Origin: Deltaproteobacteria bacterium
Lineage (GTDB): Bacteria; Desulfobacterota; Desulfarculia; Adiutricales; Adiutricaceae
NCBI GenBank assembly: GCA_031257955.1
Contig: JAIRNQ010000340.1
Coordinates: 1 to 7,766 of the forward strand
DNA length: 7,766 nt
Reading direction: 5' to 3'
Each line of letters starts with the position of its first letter. Positions within the stretch are counted from its first letter, which is position 1. Positions 1-5,464 of the stretch are shown piece after piece. Below the pieces are notes generated by a model, which worked only from the letters and a program-made list of their open reading frames with translations, made no database searches and was not told where the DNA came from. Position numbers and translations under genes: made by a program.

Positions 1-21
1 CGCTTTCACCGCCACGACCCG

Positions 22-240
22 GGAGACCGACTTTCCCACGGCGGCCCCGGCCTTCCCGCATCAGCCCCGGCCTTCCCCCATCGGCCCCGACTTTCCCCAT
101 CGGCCCCGGCCTTCCCGCATCGGCACCGGCCTTCCCGCATCGGCACCGACTTTCCCGCATCAGCCCCGGCCTTCCCCCATCGGCACCGACTTTCCCGCAT
201 TGGCGCCGGCCTTCCCGCATCGGCACCGACTTTTACGCGG
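22..240. repeat. 20-bp GC-rich tandem repeat array upstream of rplS
   Basis: About eleven head-to-tail copies of a 20-bp unit, for example CGGCACCGGCCTTCCCGCAT at 121-140. Copies begin near 22, 42, 62, 82, 101, 121, 141, 161, 181, 201 and 221; the copy at 82 is one base short. Two versions are mixed: one with CCGGCCTTCC in the middle and one with CCGACTTTCC. The first and last copies are degraded, as expected at array edges. A 20-bp unit shifts the reading frame at every copy, so the stop-free stretches across it on both strands are best read as by-products of composition. The array ends about 85 bp before the rplS promoter. Its function is unknown. Confidence 0.9.
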
Positions 241-323
241 CGGCGTTAACGTAGCGGGAGGGGTCGCGAGAACCCTCGTCGATTTCCCGTTGTCTCCCTC
301 CCAAAAGCTGTCAAAAAAAACAC

Positions 324-352
324 TTGCCCAGACCAGAAGACTATATTATAAT
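324..352 (+). promoter_or_regulatory. sigma70-type promoter for rplS
   Basis: A -35 box TTGCCC at 324-329 and a perfect -10 box TATAAT at 347-352 are separated by 17 bp. A run of eight A residues (313-320) lies just upstream of the -35 and could act as an UP element. Transcription would start near 359, giving a leader of roughly 88 nt before the rplS ATG at 447. This implies that rplS can be transcribed independently of whatever lies to the left. Confidence 0.7.
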
Positions 353-394
353 TTCAAGTTACCGCTTTTGCCCGCGGTCCGTTCCCTTTGGTAC

Positions 395-411
395 GGCTTT
401 CGGGAGAAGCC
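395..411 (+). promoter_or_regulatory. small hairpin in the rplS leader
   Basis: GGCTTT (395-400) can pair with GAAGCC (406-411) around a 5-nt loop, the innermost pair being a T-G wobble. It lies between the predicted transcription start and the rplS ribosome binding site. Ribosomal-protein leaders are often autoregulated through such structures, but this stem is short and may be incidental. Confidence 0.2.
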
Positions 412-446
412 TTTCCAATCGCGATTATATTTAGGAGCTTTCTGCC

Positions 447-824
447 ATGAGCGTCATCGCCAACATAGATTACGAACAAATGCGATTCGACCTCCCTTCC
501 TTTCGGGCCGGCGACACGGTGGCCGTTCACGTCCGAATCAAGGAAGGCGATAAGGAAAGGGTGCAGATCTTTAAAGGCGTTGTCATTCGCCGCCGCAAGG
601 GCGCCATGGACTCCAGTTTTACCGTGAGGAAGGTCTCCAACGGCATAGGGGTTGAGCGTATCTTTCCGACCTTTTCGCCCATCATCGACAAGATTGAAAT
701 CATTACCGAGGGCAAGGTCCGCCGCTCCAGGCTTTATTACCTGCGGGCTCTCAGGGGCAAGGCGGCCAAGGTTAAGACCAAGAACAAATACATCAAGCAA
801 GCGACCCCCAAAGCCAAAGCTTGA
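447..824 (+). CDS. rplS: 50S ribosomal protein L19
   Basis: L19 is a component of the large ribosomal subunit and lies at the 30S-50S interface. The 125-residue product is close to the usual 115-125. It shows the family blocks in order: FRAGDTVAVHVRIKEGDKER near residues 19-38, VQIFKGVVIRRRKG, SFTVRKVSNGIGVERIFP, SPIIDKIE, then the basic GKVRRSRLYYLRALRGKAAK segment. The C-terminal tail is Lys-rich. The ATG at 447 is preceded by AGGAG at 433-437 with 9-nt spacing, and a promoter ends at 352. In many proteobacteria rplS follows trmD directly; here at least 446 bp of non-coding sequence lies upstream, so the gene seems to start its own transcription unit. No strong terminator is visible after it. 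Confidence 0.98.
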   Translation: MSVIANIDYEQMRFDLPSFRAGDTVAVHVRIKEGDKERVQIFKGVVIRRRKGAMDSSFTVRKVSNGIGVERIFPTFSPIIDKIEIITEGKVRRSRLYYLRALRGKAAKVKTKNKYIKQATPKAKA

Positions 825-1052
825 CGGGCCCGCCCACCCCAGCCTTTTGGAGTCGGAAGTGGAGGCCGGGAGCGCCTGACCGCCGAGGCCCATGGGCCGG
901 TCGCGAGACCGGGTCCGGGTTGGGTCCCGGCTACTCCGGTTTCTGGGAGGCTGCGGGTTGGGCGACTGTTTTTCTGTTTTGGGCCTTGGGTTCGCTTGGG
1001 TCGGGCCAATTATCGCGGGCGACCACGGTTAGGTCCCGCAGGATGTTTCCCC

Positions 1053-1757
1053 ATGGCCGCCAAAGGACTTTTTGACAATCTTAGGGCCGTTCCCGCCAAT
1101 CAGGATGGGGACGGCTTTTTTTCGGCCCTTTATCTGTTCGATCGGGCCAAGGGGCAAAGGCCTTTGGCCGGCCTCGACGAAGCCGGTCGCGGTCCCCTGG
1201 CCGGTCCCTTGGTGGCGGCGGCGGTCATTTTGCCGGAGGGCTTCGATTGCGCCGAGATCAACGATTCCAAGAAACTTTCCGCGCTTGACAGGGAAAAGGC
1301 CTTTAAGATCGTAACTTCCAACGCCCTTCACTGGGCCTTTGAAGTGATTGGCCCGGCGGAGGTGGACCGGCTAAACCCCTTGGCCGCTTCCATGCTGGCC
1401 ATGGCCGAATCTCTGGCCAAGCTTCCGGTTAAGCCCAAGCTGGCCCTGGTGGACGGCAACCGCTGCCCCGAAACCGGCTGCCACTGCCTGGCAGTGGTTA
1501 AGGGCGACTCCAAGTCCCTTTCCATCGCCGCCGCCTCGATAGTGGCCAAGGTCATAAGGGACAACCTAATGCTGGAGGAGCACAAACGCTTCCCGGCCTA
1601 CGGCTTCGACCGCCACAAAGGTTATGGGACCAAGGAGCACCTAAGGGCCCTGGCCGAGCATGGGCCGTCGCCCATACACCGTCTGAGCTACCGCGGGGTA
1701 AGGCCCGAAACCCCGGCCGAACCCACCGGCCCCAAGAGAGAGCCGACCCTGTTCTGA
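1053..1757 (+). CDS. rnhB: Ribonuclease HII
   Basis: RNase HII cuts the RNA strand of RNA-DNA hybrids and starts removal of single ribonucleotides misincorporated in DNA. The 234-residue protein has LAGLDEAGRGPLAGP (38-52) with catalytic D42 and E43 and the GRG substrate-recognition motif. It then has INDSKKLS (69-76), LVDGNRCP with D134, VKGDSKS with D152, and the C-terminal HKGYGTKEHLRAL and HR..SY motifs. All four expected acidic catalytic residues are present. The ATG at 1053 is chosen because AGGA at 1040-1043 lies 9 nt upstream; an in-frame TTG at 996 would add 19 unconserved residues and lacks a good site. About 35 residues precede the catalytic core, somewhat more than in E. coli. The 228-bp gap after rplS holds no clear promoter or terminator. 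rsmI begins 2 nt after the stop. Confidence 0.97.
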   Translation: MAAKGLFDNLRAVPANQDGDGFFSALYLFDRAKGQRPLAGLDEAGRGPLAGPLVAAAVILPEGFDCAEINDSKKLSALDREKAFKIVTSNALHWAFEVIGPAEVDRLNPLAASMLAMAESLAKLPVKPKLALVDGNRCPETGCHCLAVVKGDSKSLSIAAASIVAKVIRDNLMLEEHKRFPAYGFDRHKGYGTKEHLRALAEHGPSPIHRLSYRGVRPETPAEPTGPKREPTLF

Positions 1758-1759
1758 GC

Positions 1760-2746
1760 ATGGCGAAAAAACCCCAAACAATCACCCCGTCAACCCCCGG
1801 TTTGGCCCAAGGACCTTTCCCGCCGCCTCCCCCGACGCCGGCACCGGGACCGGCCCCAAGACCGCTCCCAAGACCAGCCCCGGGACCGGCCCCGGGACTG
1901 TACTTGCTGCCCAGCCCCATTGGTAACTTGGGCGATTTGAGCGAGAGGTTCATAGAGGTCCTTTCCGCCGCCGGGGCCGTGGCCGCCGAGGACACCCGCC
2001 GGACGCTAAAATTGCTTAGCCATCTGGGCCTAAAGAAACGTATTTACGGCTACCGGGAAGAAAACCACCGGATTTTGTCGCCAAAGTTACTGCGCCATTT
2101 GGAAGACGGCGATATAGTGGCCCTATTGTCCGACGCCGGGGCCCCTGGTATCTGCGACCCAGGCGCCCTTTTGGTTACAGAGGCGAGAGAAGCCGGCTGG
2201 CCAGTCTACCCCATCCCCGGCCCCTCGGCGGTTGTCACCGCCCTGATGGCCTCGGGTTTTGAGATCTCCAGGTTTAGTTTTCTGGGTTTTTTGCCCCCCA
2301 AATCCGACGCCCGCCGCAAGGCCCTTGAAAAGGTTAAGGATAGGCCCGAAGTCCTGGTCGCCTTTATCCCGCCCCATAAACTGACGGACACTTTGGCCGA
2401 TCTGCTGGCCGTCCTGGGCCCCAGGCCGGCCTTCATGGCCAGGGAAATGACCAAAGTCCATGAGGAATATTTAAGGTTAAACTTGGATGGGCTCTTGGCC
2501 GAGGTTACCGCCAACCCCCGCCGCGGGGAAGTGACCTTGGTCATAGGCCAGGACAAGGCCAAGCCAACCCAGATCGCCGGCCCGGAAAGCCTGGACGGGG
2601 ACTCCCTAAAGCTCATCAACAGCGATACCAGGCCCACCAAAGACGCGGCCGCGCATTACGCCAAAGAATTCGGGATCTCCAAGAAAGACATGTATGATTT
2701 TATCTTGGGGCTGAGGGGTAATAAAAACCGAAGATCTGACGACTAA
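1760..2746 (+). CDS. rsmI: 16S rRNA (cytidine-1402-2'-O)-methyltransferase with Pro-rich N-terminal extension
   Basis: RsmI uses SAM to 2'-O-methylate C1402 in the 16S rRNA decoding centre. The 328-residue product carries family signatures: LYLLPSPIGNLGD (47-59), AEDTRRT (76-82), EENHR (100-104), SDAGAPGICDPG (124-135, SAM pocket), PGPSA (153-157), FLGFLPP (174-180) and REMTKVHEE (228-236). A C-terminal helical segment, KDAAAHYAKEFGISKKDMYD (294-313), matches the helix-turn-helix-like tail of the family. Typical RsmI proteins start only a few residues before the LYL motif. Here residues 1-46 form a Pro/Ala/Gly-rich extension with PAPGPAP-type repeats, and no in-frame ATG lies closer to the core. 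The start is 2 nt after the rnhB stop, so translation is probably coupled. yraN, often between these genes, is absent. Confidence 0.96.
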   Translation: MAKKPQTITPSTPGLAQGPFPPPPPTPAPGPAPRPLPRPAPGPAPGLYLLPSPIGNLGDLSERFIEVLSAAGAVAAEDTRRTLKLLSHLGLKKRIYGYREENHRILSPKLLRHLEDGDIVALLSDAGAPGICDPGALLVTEAREAGWPVYPIPGPSAVVTALMASGFEISRFSFLGFLPPKSDARRKALEKVKDRPEVLVAFIPPHKLTDTLADLLAVLGPRPAFMAREMTKVHEEYLRLNLDGLLAEVTANPRRGEVTLVIGQDKAKPTQIAGPESLDGDSLKLINSDTRPTKDAAAHYAKEFGISKKDMYDFILGLRGNKNRRSDD

Positions 2747-2772
2747 AAAGAAGATACCGACTAGAGAATAAC

Positions 2773-2793
2773 TGCGTTTTTAATTTAAACGCA
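2773..2793 (+). terminator. possible hairpin after rsmI
   Basis: TGCGTTT (2773-2779) pairs perfectly with AAACGCA (2787-2793) around a 7-nt AT-only loop, 26 nt after the rsmI stop. The downstream flank is AT-rich (TATAATAACTTATTTTA) but lacks a continuous T run, so this is a weak terminator candidate at best. It could instead be a protein-binding inverted repeat. Confidence 0.25.
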
Positions 2794-2858
2794 TATAATA
2801 ACTTATTTTATAGAGAATTTTGCAATGATAACCTAACTAACTATAGCCCAAACACGCT

Positions 2859-2906
2859 AAGCCTTGTCACTGCCACAGGCAAATCCCAGGACTTAGGCTT
2901 TTATTT
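2859..2906 (+). terminator. possible rho-independent terminator before ribBA
   Basis: AAGCCT (2859-2864) is complementary to AGGCTT (2895-2900), and the second arm runs into TTTTATTT. The enclosed loop of 30 nt is long; an inner TTGTC/GGCAA pairing (2864-2868 with 2878-2882) could shorten it but competes for one base. If real, it would separate the rnhB-rsmI unit from the rib block. Confidence 0.3.
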
Positions 2907-2932
2907 AAAAATTTTGCCAACCGTGGTATCAT
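2904..2932 (+). promoter_or_regulatory. candidate promoter for ribBA-ribH-nusB
   Basis: A -35-like TTTAAA (2904-2909) and a -10-like TATCAT (2927-2932, one mismatch to TATAAT) are 17 bp apart. Initiation near 2939 would give a leader of about 125 nt before the ribBA ATG at 3064. A second possible -35, TTGCCA at 2914-2919, has no well-spaced partner. AT-rich sequence makes chance matches likely here. Confidence 0.4.
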
Positions 2933-2955
2933 TTAGGATACCAACCGAACAAGCT

Positions 2956-2998
2956 TCCTGGCCAGGAGGCCGGGTCTCCCCCGACGGACTGGCCAGGG
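2956..2998 (+). promoter_or_regulatory. GC-rich hairpin in the ribBA leader
   Basis: The 8-bp palindrome CTGGCCAG occurs at 2958-2965 and again at 2989-2996, 31 bp apart. In RNA the two copies can pair with each other. The stem extends by one C-G pair and a T-G wobble (2956-2957 with 2997-2998), leaving a 23-nt loop that itself contains short GAG/CTC complementarity. It sits between the candidate promoter and the ribosome binding site AAGGAA (3048-3053). It could be a leader regulator or a paired operator. It does not look like the FMN riboswitch. Confidence 0.35.
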
Positions 2999-3063
2999 TA
3001 ACTCAATCGGCGGCCGGTTCCCAACGCGAACCCACCACCGGCCAAACAAGGAACGAACGAATA

Positions 3064-4278
3064 ATGCCCATATCGACTATCGAAGAGGCCTTGGCGGACG
3101 TAAAAGCCGGCCGCATGGTCATCTTGGTTGACGACGAAAATCGGGAAAACGAAGGCGATCTAGTCCTGGCGGCCCAGCATACCACACCAGAGGCCATTAA
3201 TTTTATGGTCACCCACGCCAGGGGCCTAGTCTGCCTAGCCATGACCCCGGAAAAAATCGACTCCCTAAGCCTTCCCCAAATGTCAAGGGATAACCTGTCA
3301 CCTTTCCAGACGGCCTTTACCGTTTCCATAGAAGCCAGAAAGGGCGTCACCACCGGCATTTCCGCGGCCGATAGGGCCACCACCATCCTGGCCGCCGTAA
3401 ACCCCGAGGCGGTTGCCTCGGATCTGGTTTCGCCGGGACATATTTTTCCCCTGCGGGCCAAGCCGGGCGGGGTTTTGGTCAGAACCGGGCAGACCGAGGG
3501 CTCGGTGGATTTGGCCCGCCTGGCCGGTCTGATACCCGCCGGGGTAATCTGCGAAGTCATGAACGACGACGGGACCATGGCCCGCATGCCCGATCTGGAG
3601 AAATTCTCCGCCAAGCACGGCATCAAAGTCATTACCGTGGCCGATCTAATCGCTTACCGCCTCAGTCACGAAAAGCTGGTGGTCATGGTGGCCAAGACCG
3701 TCCTCCCGACCGACTCGGCCCTGTTCGATCTCTACGCCTACAACACCGAAGTCGACTCCTCTGAATATTTGGCCATGACTCTGGGGGATCTCGCCTCGCC
3801 AGAGCCCATATTGGTCAGGGTCCATTCCCAATGCCTTACCGGAGACACGCTTGGCTCTAGGCGCTGCGACTGTGGGGATCAGCTACGCGAGTCGATTCGG
3901 ATGATAACCGAAGCCGGGCGGGGTATACTATTATACGTCCCCCAAGAGGGACGGGGCATCGGATTGATTAACAAAATCAAAGCCTACGCCCTCCAGGATC
4001 AAGGGGCGGACACGGTGGAGGCCAATCTGGCCCTGGGCTTCGCCGAGGATCTTCGCGACTACGGCCTGGGCGCCCAGGTGTTGAGAGACCTTGGCGTAAA
4101 AAAAATGCGCCTTTTGACTAACAACCCAACCAAAATGGTCGCCTTACAAGGATATGGCCTAGAAGTGGTTGAAAGGGTACCCATCGAGGTCCCTACCAAA
4201 CCGGAAAACTCCAAGTACATGGAGACCAAATGCACTAAAATGGGTCACATTCTTAAATTCTCTAAAGGGGACAAATAG
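3064..4278 (+). CDS. ribBA: Bifunctional 3,4-dihydroxy-2-butanone-4-phosphate synthase / GTP cyclohydrolase II
   Basis: RibBA makes both riboflavin precursors: DHBP from ribulose 5-phosphate, and the diaminopyrimidine from GTP. The 404-residue product has an N-terminal RibB domain (1 to about 200) with DDENRENEGDL (23-33), TGISAADRATT (98-108), SPGHIFPLRA with H126, and NDDGTMARMPDL (167-178). The usual HTEA motif reads QTEG (143-146), keeping the acidic residue E145. The RibA domain (about 205-404) has CLTGDTLGSRRCDCG with zinc ligands C257, C268 and C270, QEGRGIGL (294-301), KAYALQD with the catalytic-type Y308, and LLTNNPTK (350-357). The ATG at 3064 is chosen because family homology begins there and AAGGAA lies 10 nt upstream; an in-frame TTG at 2914 would add 50 unrelated residues. 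ribH follows 8 nt after the stop. Confidence 0.98.
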   Translation: MPISTIEEALADVKAGRMVILVDDENRENEGDLVLAAQHTTPEAINFMVTHARGLVCLAMTPEKIDSLSLPQMSRDNLSPFQTAFTVSIEARKGVTTGISAADRATTILAAVNPEAVASDLVSPGHIFPLRAKPGGVLVRTGQTEGSVDLARLAGLIPAGVICEVMNDDGTMARMPDLEKFSAKHGIKVITVADLIAYRLSHEKLVVMVAKTVLPTDSALFDLYAYNTEVDSSEYLAMTLGDLASPEPILVRVHSQCLTGDTLGSRRCDCGDQLRESIRMITEAGRGILLYVPQEGRGIGLINKIKAYALQDQGADTVEANLALGFAEDLRDYGLGAQVLRDLGVKKMRLLTNNPTKMVALQGYGLEVVERVPIEVPTKPENSKYMETKCTKMGHILKFSKGDK

Positions 4279-4286
4279 GGGTCGCC

Positions 4287-4760
4287 ATGACAACGACAAT
4301 CGAAGGGCACATAAGCGCGAAGGATCTCAAATTAGCCATTGTGGTAAGCCGTTTCAATAGCTTCATCACGGATCGCTTGCTGGCCGGGGCCTGCGACGCC
4401 TATCTTCGCCACGGGGGCGACGACAAGGATCTGACCGTGATCAAGACGCCCGGGGCTTTCGAGCTGCCGCTGGTCACCCAAACCGTGGCCCAGACGAAGA
4501 AACATGAGGCCATAGTGGCCCTGGGGGCGGTTATCCGGGGCGACACCCCTCATTTCGATTACGTGGCCGCCGAATCCATAAAAGGCTTGGCCCACGTGAC
4601 CTTGGCCACCGGAATCCCCATCATTTACGGTGTATTGACTTGCGACACGGTTGAGCAAGCCATCGATCGGGCCGGGACCAAATCCGGAAACAAAGGCTTC
4701 GAGGCCGCGGTCACGGCCATGGAAATGGCCGCCCTATTGCGCCAAATAACCAAATCGTAA
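4287..4760 (+). CDS. ribH: 6,7-dimethyl-8-ribityllumazine synthase
   Basis: Lumazine synthase condenses DHBP with 5-amino-6-ribitylaminouracil, the penultimate step to riboflavin, so it uses the DHBP made by the RibBA encoded just upstream. The 157-residue length is standard. Visible motifs are SRFNSFI (21-27), KTPGAFELPL (53-62), GAVIRGDTPHFDYVA (80-94) with the catalytic-type H89, GVLTCDTVEQAIDRAG (115-130), and SGNKGFEAAVTAMEM (133-147). These enzymes usually assemble as pentamers or 60-subunit capsids; the window does not tell which. The ATG is 8 nt after the ribBA stop, with a purine-rich AGGGG about 5 nt upstream that overlaps the ribBA stop region. Riboflavin synthase (ribE) and ribD are not in the window, so the pathway is completed elsewhere. 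Confidence 0.98.
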   Translation: MTTTIEGHISAKDLKLAIVVSRFNSFITDRLLAGACDAYLRHGGDDKDLTVIKTPGAFELPLVTQTVAQTKKHEAIVALGAVIRGDTPHFDYVAAESIKGLAHVTLATGIPIIYGVLTCDTVEQAIDRAGTKSGNKGFEAAVTAMEMAALLRQITKS

Positions 4761-4781
4761 AGCCGGGCGAAGGTTGGCCGC

Positions 4782-5279
4782 GTGAACCATCCCAATAAAC
4801 CCGGTTCAAAATACCAAAACCGCCGCCGCTCCAGGGAGCTGGCCATGCGGTTACTGTTTCAGTTCCAGTCCAGCGGGCTTCGGCCCGAAGAAATCGTTTA
4901 CTTATTTGAGCAAAACTTTAATCCCAAAAACGACTCCGAAGCCTCCCTTGAGGTGACCCAGGAAGATTTCGACAACTCCTGGCCCATGGCCAGGGAACTG
5001 TTCTTGGGCGCGGCCAAATGCGTGGAAGAGCTGGACCGGGACATACAAGGGGCCTCCAAAAACTGGAGCCTGGATCGCATGTCCCAGGTAGATTTGGCCT
5101 TACTGCGCCTGGCATATTACGAGATGCTCTTCAGGAGCGACATTCCCCTCAAGGTTAGCCTCGACGAGGCCATCGAAATCGCCAAAAGCTACGGGGATCA
5201 AGATTCCACCGCCTTCATCAACGGGATTCTGGATAAACTTCTGGCCGAGGCCAAAAAAAAGTCCACGGCCCAGGGCTGA
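4782..5279 (+). CDS. nusB: Transcription antitermination factor NusB
   Basis: NusB binds boxA RNA together with ribosomal protein S10 (NusE) and promotes antitermination in rRNA operons. The all-helical 165-residue protein shows the N-terminal Arg-rich RNA-binding helix RRRSRELAMRLLFQ (14-27). It also has NWSLDRM (94-100), DLALLRLAYYEML (104-116), PLKVSLDEAIEIAKSYG (122-138) and STAFINGILDKLL (142-154). The acidic insert around residues 45-65 makes it longer than E. coli NusB (139 residues). The start is a GTG at 4782 with AAGG at 4770-4773 and 8-nt spacing; the next in-frame ATG (4845) would remove the RNA-binding helix. It lies 21 nt after ribH, an arrangement common in proteobacteria. A hairpin follows the stop immediately. 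Confidence 0.96.
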   Translation: MNHPNKPGSKYQNRRRSRELAMRLLFQFQSSGLRPEEIVYLFEQNFNPKNDSEASLEVTQEDFDNSWPMARELFLGAAKCVEELDRDIQGASKNWSLDRMSQVDLALLRLAYYEMLFRSDIPLKVSLDEAIEIAKSYGDQDSTAFINGILDKLLAEAKKKSTAQG

Positions 5280-5281
5280 CC

Positions 5282-5305
5282 AGACCGGCCCTTCACCCGG
5301 TCTTT
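5282..5305 (+). terminator. probable terminator after nusB
   Basis: AGACCGG (5282-5288) pairs perfectly with CCGGTCT (5297-5303) around an 8-nt loop, starting 3 nt after the nusB stop codon. The trailing T tract is only three residues (5303-5305), so termination may be partial. It plausibly ends the rib-nusB unit. Confidence 0.5.
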
Positions 5306-5312
5306 ACCCGGC

Positions 5313-5332
5313 GGCCACTGGCCAAAGTGGCC
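5313..5332 (+). repeat. second GC-rich hairpin in the nusB-lptE gap
   Basis: GGCCACT (5313-5319) pairs perfectly with AGTGGCC (5326-5332) around a 6-nt loop. It follows the nusB terminator candidate by 8 nt. The rest of the gap to about 5400 is C-rich and contains imperfect direct repeats built on CGGCC and CCTCCAG. No T tract follows this stem. Confidence 0.55.
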
Positions 5333-5423
5333 CCCCGGCGGTCTTCCTACGGCCTCCAGACGGCCCCCCGGCCGCCTCCAGGGCCGCCCCCTGGTGCCCC
5401 GTTCCAACCAAAAACTGATTCCC

Positions 5424-5437
5424 TAACCCGGGGGTTA
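5424..5437. repeat. 14-bp inverted repeat upstream of lptE
   Basis: TAACCC (5424-5429) and GGGTTA (5432-5437) form an inverted repeat with a 2-bp spacer, 27 bp upstream of the lptE start. It could be a binding site near an lptE promoter, but no convincing -35/-10 pair is visible around it. Confidence 0.25.
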
Positions 5438-5464
5438 CCCCGCTTTAAACCCTAAGGTGTCCCT

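Larger units (their letters stand above)
2747..3063 (+). other. AT-rich intergenic region and ribBA leader (no gene recognised)
   Basis: This gap of about 317 bp has two parts. From 2747 to about 2940 it is conspicuously AT-rich compared with the flanking genes and contains short inverted repeats, a possible terminator and a possible promoter. From about 2950 to 3063 it returns to GC-rich sequence with a strong potential hairpin and then the ribBA ribosome binding site. The ribBA frame contains no stop codon anywhere from 2749 to 3063, but it has no ATG in that stretch and the conceptual peptide is not recognisable. The conserved core of the FMN riboswitch could not be found. Confidence 0.6.

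Noticed and set aside
6..200. Stop-free minus-strand stretch across the 5' array encoding a Gly/Arg/Lys-rich repeat peptide
   Set aside because: It lies entirely within the 20-bp tandem array, whose unit shifts frame every copy. The peptide matches no recognisable family and no ribosome binding site is evident.
200..553. Plus-strand open frame running from the array through the rplS promoter into rplS
   Set aside because: It overlaps a good promoter and the well-supported rplS gene in another frame, and its translation shows no domain.
354..893. Long minus-strand open frame opposite rplS
   Set aside because: It is antisense to an unmistakable L19 gene, so it is a GC-rich codon-bias shadow.
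996..1052. Earlier TTG start for rnhB
   Set aside because: It adds 19 residues unlike the family and has no good ribosome binding site, whereas the ATG at 1053 has AGGA at proper spacing.
2914..3063. Earlier TTG start giving RibBA a 50-residue N-terminal extension
   Set aside because: The RibB domain starts at the ATG at 3064 with AAGGAA upstream. The extension overlaps the candidate promoter and leader hairpin and resembles nothing known.
2935..3063. FMN riboswitch in the ribBA leader
   Set aside because: The conserved core of the FMN (RFN) element, including the GGTGAAATTCCC-like and ACCGGCGGT-like segments, could not be found on reading. A covariance-model scan would settle it.
5198..5407. 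Minus-strand open frame over the nusB-lptE gap
   Set aside because: It is low-complexity Gly/Arg/Pro sequence produced by the C-rich repeats and overlaps the 3' end of nusB antisense.
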